Of a stretch of 64,000 nucleotides of DNA, positions 27,845 through 37,900 are shown piece by piece. Origin of the DNA: Cyclobacterium qasimii M12-11B. GTDB taxonomy: Bacteria; Bacteroidota; Bacteroidia; Cytophagales; Cyclobacteriaceae. Each line of letters starts with the position of its first letter. Position 1 is the stretch's first letter. Both the position numbers and the translations under genes were made by a program. Location: positions 1 through 64,000 of the forward strand of contig NZ_ATNM01000033.1 in NCBI RefSeq assembly GCF_000427295.1, written 5' to 3'. Below the pieces are notes generated by a model that saw nothing but the letters and a program-made list of their open reading frames with translations, had not been told where the DNA came from and ran no database searches.

Positions 27845-30800
27845 TTGTTGGAACAGTTGAAAGGAAATAGTAAATTTTTATTAACGAGTATCATTTTATC
27901 TTTAATATTTGCATCTCAAATTTTTGAAATTAAAGGCGACATAAGCTCCCCTTTTGCAACTATAGTTATCGAAGATCAAATTGATGCTTTGGTTAAATTC
28001 AATGGTGAGTTAACCATCTCTCCAGAAATGTTATCCATTACCTATTCGGGTGACTACTCCAAGCTCCAACTTGAAGTACAACCAGGAGAGGGATATAGCT
28101 TTACAGGCCAAACAATATTCCCGAACATACTATACAATGAAAATTGGGAAGCCAAAGGCAAAGAGATATTTGTTAATATACAGGTTTCCGATGGAGTGGA
28201 TCTCAGCGAAGTATATCCCTTTAAAGTACTTGTCATTCCCCCTATTCTTCCTTTGGCTTATTCGGAGAACAGTTGTAAAGGCATAATATCACTTACATTA
28301 AGTGCTTACAAACCCAATCAGCGACATGAGGAATCTTTTCCATTTACCTTTAAATTGATAGATGATATTGGAGATACCTTAAAGGTAGTTACTATAAATA
28401 ATGCTGCCCCCTTTCAAAGTTCCGCAACGGCTACCTTCGGTCAAGATTTTGAACTAAATAGGGATATAGAGTATAAAATATATGCGGTAGATAATTTGGG
28501 AAGGGAATACTTACGAAATGCAGGACCATTAGGTGTGGCTTATTCGTTGGATTTTGAATTGAACTTTGCTGGCCTTCTTTGCCCTGAAGACAAGACAGGA
28601 ATAGTAGAGTTTATAATCTTTAATGCAACACTTCCAGTAAACAACTTTATTATTATAGACAGTAATGGCAAGGAAAAACCTACGGATTTTGAAATTGTTT
28701 CAGAAGCCGATGGATTCGTGGTTATTCAGACCAAAGAAATGGATCCAGGCACTTATACTTTGGAAATTGAAGACAGGTTTCAGTGCAACGGGAGGGAAAG
28801 CTTTGAAATTGTAATCCCAGAACCTGTTGAAACAGTTGAAACAGTGAACCATGTGACTTGCTATGGAGACAATAATGGGGAAGTCAGTCTGTTAATAAAT
28901 GGAGGCTGGTCATCGCCTTTTCCTGGAAGTCATCGAAAGGAATGGATACAATACGATGTTACTTGGTACGATGATGCCGGCAATGAAATGTCGGATGTGG
29001 TAAATTCATTTGTCACTTTGGGAGGACAAATTATTGGGATGGAAAGTAAGCTTCAAAACTTACCTCCAGGTGAATATTTTGCCAAAATAATAGACGAAGG
29101 AAGGTTGTTTGAAATATCAGGTGCAGCACCACTAGTTTGCGAAAATTCAACTGCCTGGATAACCATTGAGGGGCCAGAACCTTTAACGTTAACTGAGACC
29201 ACGCAAAACATCTCCTGTAATGGGGTAGCGGATGGAAGTATTACAGTTAACCCAGCTGGAGGTACTCCTGAATACAAAATTGAATGGTATGCAGGTAATT
29301 TTGAAAACCCCAATTCACCTGTAAGTGGAGAACTGCTTGCTTTACCTGCCAATTCAAGTGGGGATGAATATTCAAAGCAACAATTGACCCCAGGTGAGTA
29401 TGCGGTATTGATTACAGATCAAAACGGCTGTATCATTGCAAAGAACTTTACCATTACCGAGCCCACTCCCTTAACCTTAGTGGAACTGAGTGATCTCAGA
29501 AAAGATGTCAGGTGTTTTGGTGAAGCGACAGGGTCCATCGCTATCGAACTGTACAAGGATACTCCTACTCCATTTTCAATAGAGGTATTCAAAGACGGAG
29601 AGCTATTAAATGTAATGGGCCCCGTAAATAGTATTACCTCAAACACGCTCTATTTTTCCAACTTAAAAGGAGGGTTGTATGACTTCAGGATTGTTTCCAG
29701 TACAGGTTGTGATTTTCTTCTGGAAGGAATACTTGTAGCTCAACCTGAAACAGGCTTACTAATTCAGGATACTATTATTTCCGAATATAATGGTTATCAA
29801 ATATCATTTCCAGGGGCAAATGATGGCAACATTTCCCTTGACATTAACGGTGGACAAGGTACGTATGATTATTACTGGACAGGTCCTAATGGCTTTGAAG
29901 CGACTACAAAAGACATCAACAATCTTGGTCCTGGGGAATACCAGTTTATTGTAACTGATGAAAACTATTGTACCGCCAGTTTGGCATCCGTAATCTTAAA
30001 TGCTCCAGAGCCTTTAACCTTGACCCCCAACATTCCTGAAGTCAATGGTTTTCAGATAAGTTGTTTTGGTTATGCTGGAGGGGAAATTAAACCAAATCCT
30101 TCCGGAGGAACCGGAAATTACAGCTTTAAATGGACTGGACCAGAGGGCTTTTCTTCTATAGAAAGCAACCTTCAAAACCTTTCTGCCGGCTTTTATTCAC
30201 TAGAAGTAGCTGACGAAAATGGAGCCTTAGTCGAGGCTACTTACAAAATCACTGAACCAAATGAGTTAATCCTATCTGAAGCCATCGATCTTCAGGTACC
30301 GGTAGCCTGTTATGGAGAAAGTAATGGTGCTTTCACCATTAATATAGATCAAGCTTCAATTGCTCCATTTACCCTTTCTTTAGGGTTAATGGGTACAAAC
30401 CAAACAATCCGTACAATTTCAGATTTTACCAGTGATGCCTTCACTTTTGAGAACCTATCCGGAAACCAGTATTGGGTAACAGTAGAAGATGCCAATGGCT
30501 GTATTAAAAGGTTGGACGACATTTTGGTTGACCAACCTGAAACTGGTCTTCAGCTCACTGATATCGAACTATCAGGATATAATGGCTATGAGATTTCATG
30601 TGCCGGAGCATTTGATGGCTCGATTTTATTTAATGTTTCGGGAAATCAGGGGCCATTATCCTATAGCTGGACAGGACCAAATGGATTTACTTCCAACGAA
30701 CCAAATCTAGATGGACTGGCATCAGGGAATTATGAAGTCCTTGTTCTTGATGAAAATGGATGTACCCTTAGCAGCAATTTTGATATTAATGAACCTAGTC

Positions 30801-33544
30801 CTTTGGTTCTATTAGATGAAGTTTCTGACTACAATGGATTTGGAGTCCATTGCAATGGTGGAAATGAAGGTTTTATTTACCTGGACATTACAGGAGGATC
30901 AGGAACCACCAAAATTGAATGGAGCGGACCAGACGGTTTTATTTCTGAAGCTTCTCGTTTGGAGGATATTTTCCCCGGTACATACCATGTTAGCATAACT
31001 GATACCAATGGCTGTGAAATCAATAAAACCTACACCTTGACAGAACCTCAGGGTCTGGAAATAGCAGAATTGTCAGATGAAAAAGTAAATGTTTCTTGCT
31101 ATGGCCAGGAAACAGGGGTTTTGGCAGCTGTTATCAACCGGACCTCAGCTGGTCCGTATCGGTATGAACTTAGAAATGAAGCAAATGAATTGATCAATGC
31201 CTCCCCTCCCACTAATGAAACCAATTGGTTTTTCACTGATTTGCCTGCAGAAAAGTATTCCATTACGATAATCGATGCCAACAATTGTTTTAAAGAAATT
31301 AATAACCTAGAGATTACACAGCCTCTTACAGGCTTACAAATTGATGAAGTAAGCATCTCTTCTTTTAACAAATTTAATATCAGTTGCTTTGAAGCTGCTG
31401 ACGGATGGATAGACATAACTACCTCAGGTGGATCAGGAAACAACCTTTACAAGTGGTCCGGTCCAGATAATTTCTCAGCAGACACACCTTCAATCAAAAA
31501 TTTAATTCCAGGTGATTACCACCTTACTGTCGTAGATCAAAACGGTTGTGAGGTACTTACTGAAATTATAAGTTTAATCGAACCTGAACCCTTGCTGATC
31601 AATTCAGAAATGGGTATCTCAAATGGATATGGGATCAGTTGCAATGGAGCGAATGACGGCTATATTGAATTGAGCCCTTCTGGAGGGACTGACGTTCATA
31701 CCATTGACTGGACAGGCCCTAAAGGATTTACCTCTGATGCTTTGAGCTTAAACAACCTTTCCCCAGGAATTTACACCGTAAATGTTGGGGATGAAAACGG
31801 CTGCGAAGTAAGTGAACAATTTACTATTACAGAACCTGCCCCGCTGTCAATCACACTTGTTGAAAAGACCGATATTTTATGCTATGGCGAAGCAACTGGC
31901 AGTATTTCTTTGCTTCTAGAAGGAGGAATAATTAACACTTATAGCTACGATTGGACCAAGGATGGGGTTCCAATAGCACTTAATTCCCCTAAGCCTGAGG
32001 GACTTTCTTCCGGCACCTACGAAGTAACAGTCACTGACGCCAATGGCTGTCAAATCAACAGTGCTCCTATTGTTATCAAACAACCGACAGCACCTTTGGA
32101 AGTAGTAATGGAACAAACGGAAGTATCTTGCTATAATGCCAATGATGCCAACCTTTCCATAGCCATTAAAGGAGGAGTCAAGCCCTACCAGATCAGTTGG
32201 AACATAGGAGCTACCCAAAGTTCTTTTGAAGGGATTGGCCCAGGATTTTACCAAGTTACAGTTACTGATGCAAATGGTTGTAAGATTATAAAGGTAACCA
32301 CCATAGAAGAAGTGCCTGTTTTTAAAATAGACCCAGTAATCAACCCAATTTCTTGCTTTGGAGAAACAGATGCAAGCATTTTGCTTAACCTTGATGGAGG
32401 AAAGGCCCCTGTTACAGCTACCTGGGCGCATGGCCCAGAACAATCTTCCATATACAACCTGGGTCCGGGAGTTTACACGGTCTATCTTGAAGATGGCAGT
32501 GGCTGTACCATTGAAAGAACTTTTAATTTGCTTGAACCTGAATTGCTGGTAGCGGTAGGGCATGTGCAAAATGCTTCTTCCTGTTTCAATGGTCAAAGTG
32601 GAGAAATTTCACTTACTGTATCCGGTGGAAGGCCACCCTATAGCTATAACTGGAGCAATGGCAAAAGCAGTCCTTCTATATCCAACCTTACCAATGGTTC
32701 CTATTCTGTGGAAGTTACGGATCAATCGGGATGTTTTGTCAGCCAAACATTTGAAGTCAGCAGACCTGATCCTATCTCTATAAATCTAACAAACACAACA
32801 ACTGCGCAATGCAGCCCCAGGAAGATAATAGAAAATTACTCCTTAAATATCGATGGTGGAGTAGCCCCTTATACCATAGCCTGGAGCAGTGGTGAAGTAT
32901 TTGAGGAAGGATACCGAATGGAAGCAAATGCACCAGGAAATTACCAGGTGACTGTCACTGATGCCAGTGGTTGTATACAGACTAAAAGCTTTGCAGTTCA
33001 AAACAACATCATCCTTGTTAAAGGGGATTACCTTTCTGATGCATTTCCTTTGTACGGTGAAAACCTGGTAAACTTTGATGTTCAGTTTACTAATAAGAGC
33101 AATGGAAACATAGGCTTATACTATTGGGATTTCGGTGATGGAAACAATTCCCTGGAAACGAATCCAACCTATCGTTACAAGATTCCAGGAACGTACACAG
33201 TTACATTAACCGTTACTGATATTTGGGGATGTGAAACGAGCACATCGTTTCCGATAAAGATAACCGACTTTTTCCTGAAAACACCTAATGTATTCAGCCC
33301 AAATGGTGATGGACTTAATGATTATTTCTTCCCCAAGTTCTTAAATATCAATAGTCTTGTAATCATCATTATGAACACCTGGGGAGAAATCCTGTACCAA
33401 TCTGCAGACCTGGAAGATCCCGGTTGGGACGGCACTTTTCGTGGGCAGAAAGCAAGCCCTGGCAATTACGTTTATAAATTGAATTATACTACAGCAGACG
33501 GAAGAAATTTTAGTGACACCGGTGCATTTATGCTTTTGGAATGA
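27845..33544 (+). CDS. SprB-repeat surface protein with PKD and T9SS type B sorting domain (copy 1)
   Basis: This protein has 1899 residues. An N-terminal hydrophobic export segment (about 10-28) leads into a ~300-residue beta-rich region. From residue ~339 onwards there are about sixteen SprB-type modules of ~70-100 residues, each opening with C-[YFN]-G-x-x-[DN]-G and most closing with D-x-N-G-C. A PKD domain follows (YYWDFGDGNNS near 1758), then the gliding-motility-associated type B C-terminal sorting domain (~1812-1899, FSPNGDGLND ... GWDGTFRGQKASPGNYVYK). It should be exported by T9SS and displayed on the surface as an adhesin or motility-type filament. The start must be TTG (27845), since no ATG lies between the upstream stop and the signal region. 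Its stop overlaps the PorP/SprF start by 4 bases. Confidence 0.92.
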   Translation: MLEQLKGNSKFLLTSIILSLIFASQIFEIKGDISSPFATIVIEDQIDALVKFNGELTISPEMLSITYSGDYSKLQLEVQPGEGYSFTGQTIFPNILYNENWEAKGKEIFVNIQVSDGVDLSEVYPFKVLVIPPILPLAYSENSCKGIISLTLSAYKPNQRHEESFPFTFKLIDDIGDTLKVVTINNAAPFQSSATATFGQDFELNRDIEYKIYAVDNLGREYLRNAGPLGVAYSLDFELNFAGLLCPEDKTGIVEFIIFNATLPVNNFIIIDSNGKEKPTDFEIVSEADGFVVIQTKEMDPGTYTLEIEDRFQCNGRESFEIVIPEPVETVETVNHVTCYGDNNGEVSLLINGGWSSPFPGSHRKEWIQYDVTWYDDAGNEMSDVVNSFVTLGGQIIGMESKLQNLPPGEYFAKIIDEGRLFEISGAAPLVCENSTAWITIEGPEPLTLTETTQNISCNGVADGSITVNPAGGTPEYKIEWYAGNFENPNSPVSGELLALPANSSGDEYSKQQLTPGEYAVLITDQNGCIIAKNFTITEPTPLTLVELSDLRKDVRCFGEATGSIAIELYKDTPTPFSIEVFKDGELLNVMGPVNSITSNTLYFSNLKGGLYDFRIVSSTGCDFLLEGILVAQPETGLLIQDTIISEYNGYQISFPGANDGNISLDINGGQGTYDYYWTGPNGFEATTKDINNLGPGEYQFIVTDENYCTASLASVILNAPEPLTLTPNIPEVNGFQISCFGYAGGEIKPNPSGGTGNYSFKWTGPEGFSSIESNLQNLSAGFYSLEVADENGALVEATYKITEPNELILSEAIDLQVPVACYGESNGAFTINIDQASIAPFTLSLGLMGTNQTIRTISDFTSDAFTFENLSGNQYWVTVEDANGCIKRLDDILVDQPETGLQLTDIELSGYNGYEISCAGAFDGSILFNVSGNQGPLSYSWTGPNGFTSNEPNLDGLASGNYEVLVLDENGCTLSSNFDINEPSPLVLLDEVSDYNGFGVHCNGGNEGFIYLDITGGSGTTKIEWSGPDGFISEASRLEDIFPGTYHVSITDTNGCEINKTYTLTEPQGLEIAELSDEKVNVSCYGQETGVLAAVINRTSAGPYRYELRNEANELINASPPTNETNWFFTDLPAEKYSITIIDANNCFKEINNLEITQPLTGLQIDEVSISSFNKFNISCFEAADGWIDITTSGGSGNNLYKWSGPDNFSADTPSIKNLIPGDYHLTVVDQNGCEVLTEIISLIEPEPLLINSEMGISNGYGISCNGANDGYIELSPSGGTDVHTIDWTGPKGFTSDALSLNNLSPGIYTVNVGDENGCEVSEQFTITEPAPLSITLVEKTDILCYGEATGSISLLLEGGIINTYSYDWTKDGVPIALNSPKPEGLSSGTYEVTVTDANGCQINSAPIVIKQPTAPLEVVMEQTEVSCYNANDANLSIAIKGGVKPYQISWNIGATQSSFEGIGPGFYQVTVTDANGCKIIKVTTIEEVPVFKIDPVINPISCFGETDASILLNLDGGKAPVTATWAHGPEQSSIYNLGPGVYTVYLEDGSGCTIERTFNLLEPELLVAVGHVQNASSCFNGQSGEISLTVSGGRPPYSYNWSNGKSSPSISNLTNGSYSVEVTDQSGCFVSQTFEVSRPDPISINLTNTTTAQCSPRKIIENYSLNIDGGVAPYTIAWSSGEVFEEGYRMEANAPGNYQVTVTDASGCIQTKSFAVQNNIILVKGDYLSDAFPLYGENLVNFDVQFTNKSNGNIGLYYWDFGDGNNSLETNPTYRYKIPGTYTVTLTVTDIWGCETSTSFPIKITDFFLKTPNVFSPNGDGLNDYFFPKFLNINSLVIIIMNTWGEILYQSADLEDPGWDGTFRGQKASPGNYVYKLNYTTADGRNFSDTGAFMLLE

Positions 33545-34569
33545 AAAATATAAAATCCTTAATGCTTTTTATAATCTGTTTTTTATCCTACCCAGTAGGC
33601 TTAAAAGCGCAGGATTTCCAGTTTACTCAGTTCTATGCTGCGCCACTTAACTTAAGCCCTGCTTTTGCTGGAGCCATGGAAACAACAAGAGTAGGGATTA
33701 ACTACAGGAAACAATGGCCAGGATTAGGTTACGATTTTACGGCATCAGGCGTTTATTATGACAATTTCATAGAAGAAACAAACGTTGGATTTGGATTATC
33801 CGCTTCCCAGTTTTCAGAATCATTACTCAATATTAGGTCTACAGATATTGCTGGATATATTTCTTACAAGCTTTTGCTTAACAGTGAAAGTTTCTTGCGT
33901 TTTGGTGGCCAGCTAGGACTGGTAAACAGAAGCCTAACTTTACAGGAATTGGTTTTTGGTGATCAGATAGACCTATTGAACCAAACGATTAATCCAAACA
34001 CTTTTGATGTATTGCCTGGTGAAGACAGCAAATGGTATCCTGACATAGCTTTTGGAGCATTGCTTCAGGTGCCGGACTTTTGGTTTGGCATAAGCAGTAG
34101 CCATGTCTCCCGTCCTAATATCGGTTTCCTGGATCAGGGCATTGGTAATAACCTTCCAATAAAGTGGGACATACATGGAGGCTATGTTAAAAACCTGGAT
34201 AGGAGAATGTTTAAATCAGGTGAGGTCCGCAAAGTATTTTCTGTTTCCTTTAATTACAAAAAACAGGGAACCTTCCAACAAATTGAAGTAATTCCTCAAG
34301 TACAAATTGAAAATTTTATCGGAGGGATTGGGTTCAGAAATATTACCCGATTCAACGAATTGCCTGATCAAAACTCCATCAATGCTGTTTTGGGCTTTAG
34401 CTTATTAAGTGGGATTACAATGGCGTATAGTTATGATTATATGCTTAATAAATTTAGTAGTCCTGCCCATGTTTCGCATGAAGTATCGATTTATTTCACA
34501 GACCTTAGAAGGAAAAAGTTTATGCAAACTATCCTTCCCTGTCCTACCAGTAATAGCAGGGGATTCTAA
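33541..34569 (+). CDS. PorP/SprF family T9SS outer-membrane protein (copy 1)
   Basis: A 342-residue protein whose signal peptide ends near LKAQ (about residue 24). It is followed by DFQFTQFYAAPLNLSPAFAG, the hallmark N terminus of the PorP/SprF family, and an outer-membrane beta-barrel-like remainder. SprF is required for surface delivery of SprB in Flavobacterium, and PorP-like genes commonly follow their cognate type B CTD substrates. The ATGA overlap with the adhesin gene argues for translational coupling and a dedicated adhesin-partner pair. The paralogue at 40626-41657 is nearly collinear with it. Confidence 0.92.
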   Translation: MKNIKSLMLFIICFLSYPVGLKAQDFQFTQFYAAPLNLSPAFAGAMETTRVGINYRKQWPGLGYDFTASGVYYDNFIEETNVGFGLSASQFSESLLNIRSTDIAGYISYKLLLNSESFLRFGGQLGLVNRSLTLQELVFGDQIDLLNQTINPNTFDVLPGEDSKWYPDIAFGALLQVPDFWFGISSSHVSRPNIGFLDQGIGNNLPIKWDIHGGYVKNLDRRMFKSGEVRKVFSVSFNYKKQGTFQQIEVIPQVQIENFIGGIGFRNITRFNELPDQNSINAVLGFSLLSGITMAYSYDYMLNKFSSPAHVSHEVSIYFTDLRRKKFMQTILPCPTSNSRGF

Positions 34570-34908
34570 GACAAATTATTAAATCGGGGTATTTTTTTTG
34601 ATGATATTACTTCATTAGAAGGTTTATAAATGCTTACCGTAAAATTGGGTAAACACTTTTCAAGAAGTTGATATATACCTATAATGGCAAGGTTTTACTT
34701 GGATATCACAAATTTCTGGTTTAAAGACCATTCCTATTATTTACTTAAAGTATTCTTTCTTGCGAATTATACTCAATATTTAAACCGGTTTTAAAATTTT
34801 TATATTTATATAAAAATATAAGTAATTATTTAATATGTATTGTCTAATTTTAATCGTTGATCTGGGTTCAGCTTTAAGTAAGTCTAATTTTTAATGACCA
34901 TTTAGATA
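34570..34908. other. Spacer between the duplicated units
   Basis: 339 AT-rich bases between the first PorP/SprF gene and the second SprB-repeat gene. There is no ORF, no clear terminator and no RNA gene. A stop at 34903-34905 in the frame of the downstream gene leaves room for only a few non-ATG start codons. It does not obviously resemble the spacer before copy 1, so the duplication seems limited to the coding parts. Confidence 0.4.
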
Positions 34909-37900
34909 TTGATTGTTTTTACAAAAAGTCTACTAAAGTATATAAAAAAATATGGAAAAATTATATTTCCAGGGATTGTTATTGCTTTATTAATCACCTA
35001 TCAGGTTTTCGAAACAAAAGGAGAAATATTCACCTTTTTTGCTCCAGTCACAATTACCGACCAGACAGATGAGCTGGTTCATTATAAAGGAGATTTAGAA
35101 CTATCTCTGGACATGCTAACCATTGATTATTCAGGAGATAAATCAAATCTAACCCTCGAAGTACTGGCGGGTGAAGGTTATACTTTTATAGGAAACACCA
35201 TAAGTACAACTATTATTTACGATGACACCTGGGAAGCAAAAGGCAAGGAGATAATTGTCAATATCCAGGTATCCGATGGAGTAGATGTAAGTGCCATTTA
35301 TCCTATGACAGTTCTTGTCATTCCTCCTATTTTGCCACTCAATTATTTTGAAAATAGTTGCCAAGGCACTATTACTTTAACTGTGAGTGCCTACAAACCA
35401 GATCAAAGATATGAAGAATCCTTTCCTTTTACCTTTCAATTGGTAGATGAAACAGACAATGTAATATCAGAAATTACTGTAGACAATACTGCCCCATTTG
35501 AAAGCTCTGCTTCAGTTGTTTTTGGCTTAGATAATGATCTGGATAGAGAAGCACAATATAAAATTTTCGCTATAGATAATATTGGAAGGGAGTATTTCAG
35601 AAATGCAGGACCACTAGGCCAAGCCTATTCTCTGGATTTTGAATTAAACTTTGCTGGATACCTTTGCCCGGATGACGATACTGGAGTAGTAGAATTTATT
35701 ATCTTCAATGCAGCACTTCCTGTAAATAATTTTGTAATCATTGACAGCGATGGAAATGAGACACCTACTAATTTTGACGTGGTTTCCGATGATGATGGGT
35801 TTGCTGTCATTCAGGTTCAGAACTTAGAAGTTGGGGCTTATACCCTGGAAATCGAAGACAGATTCCAATGTAATGGAAGGGAAAGTTTTGAAATAATAAT
35901 TCCTGAGCCTGTTGAAATAATTGAAACTGTTGAACACCTGGCCTGCTATGGCGATATGGATGGAGAAATCAGTCTATTGATAAGCGGGGGCTGGTCTCAA
36001 CCATTTACCGGAAATCCTAGAGAAAACTGGATTAAATATGGCGTCACCTGGTTTGATGAAGGTGGTGAAGAGGTTGAAGGTGACATCAGTACATTTATCT
36101 CTGATGGGGGCGAAATTATAGGGATGGAAAGCAAACTCGAAAACTTACCTGCTGGAGATTATTATGCCAAAATAACTGACCGAGGTAGATTGTTTGATAT
36201 CGCAGGGGCAGATCCACTCGTTTGTGAATTCACTACCTCCTGGATAACGGTAGAAGGACCAGATGCCCTCCTTCTTTCCGATACCATGCAAGACATTACT
36301 TGTAATGGGGCCGATGATGGATCATTAACCATCAATCCATCTGGAGGAGTACCCGGTTATACCATTGCCTGGTATAAAGGGAAATTTGACAATTTAAGCG
36401 TTCCTAATTCCGATGATTTGGATGTTTTGCCACCAAGTTCAGAAGATGATGTATTTACACGTCAACAATTAGAACCAGGTGAATACGCAGTTTTATTAAC
36501 GGATGAGAATGGCTGTATTGTGGCAGAAAATTTCATCATTTCTGAACCATCACCTTTAACGCTAACTGAATTAAGTGACCTTAGGGAAGATGTAAGGTGC
36601 TTTGGCGAAGAAACCGGAACCATTGCTATTGAAATTCAAGAAGACACTCCTACCCCATTTTCAATCGAAGTATTTTTAGATGGTGATTTAGTCGATGTAT
36701 TAGGGCCTATAAATACCATTTCATCAGAACCATTGCTTTTTACAGAATTAAAAGGTGGCTTATACGATTTTAGGATTGAAGATAAAAATGGCTGTAATTC
36801 CCTTTTGGAAGGAATATTAGTAGATGAACCTCCGACCGGCTTACTTATTCAAGACAATATTGTATCCGATTTCAATGGCTTTCAGATATCTTGTGCAGGA
36901 GCTGCAGATGGAAGTATAACTTTAGACATTACAGGAGGTGTTGGAACCCTGGACTATTTCTGGACAGGGCCAAATGGTTTCGAATCCACCAGCAAAGACA
37001 TTAGTAATCTTGAACCAGGGGAATACCAGTTTATAGTAACCGATGAAAATATTTGTACAGCGAGTATTGCCAGCATTATTTTAGAGGAACCAGCCCCTCT
37101 ATTATTGAATGAAAATATTCCTGAAAACAACGGTTTTCAGATAAGTTGTTTTGGTGCTGCAGATGCAAGCATTGACCCTAATCCTTCAGGAGGGACAGGC
37201 AATTATACTTATTCCTGGACAGGACCTGATAGCTTCAGTTCTGTTGAAAGCAGCCTCCAAAACCTTTCGGCGGGTACTTATTCGCTTGAGCTTACTGACG
37301 AAAATGGATGCCTTATCGAAAGGACCTTTGAGATTACCGAACCCAATGAATTAATCGTCTCTGAAGACCTATCTTCACGCGTTCCAGTGGCTTGTTTTGG
37401 TGAGAGCAACGGGGCTTTTACAATCAACATCGACCAATCCTCTTTGCCTCCATATGCCATTACTTTGGAGCTTATGGATGAGTCAACTACCATTCAGAGT
37501 ATATCCAATTTCACAGGAGAATCTTATGCTTTTATAAACCTTCCTGGTGACCTTTATAAAGTAACTGTCGAAGATGCCAATGGATGCCTTACCATTTTAG
37601 ATAACATATTGGTCGATCAACCAGCCTCAGGGCTTCAATTAACAGACCTTCTGTTGTCTGACTACAATGACTATGAGATTTCCTGTGCAGGAGAAAGTGA
37701 TGGCTCCATTTCATTTAATATCATTGGAAACCAGGGCCTTTTGTCTTACAATTGGACTGGTCCAAATGGCTTTACTTCTGAAGAAGCAAACCTTGTAGGA
37801 TTAGAAGCAGGGAAATATGAGCTCATAGTTGCCGATGAATCTGGATGTACTTTAAGCAGAGATTTTGACATTGAAGAGCCTGACCCTTTAAACCTGATCG

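Noticed and set aside
31916-32596. 226-codon open frame on the minus strand inside the first SprB-repeat gene
   Set aside because: It lies wholly inside the coding sequence of a well-supported repetitive protein, has no domain or export signal, and its composition follows from reading the repeats in reverse.
28850-33000. Regularly spaced repeats that might suggest a CRISPR-like array
   Set aside because: The repeats are protein modules of 70-100 codons in an open frame, differ at DNA level, and no cas gene is near.
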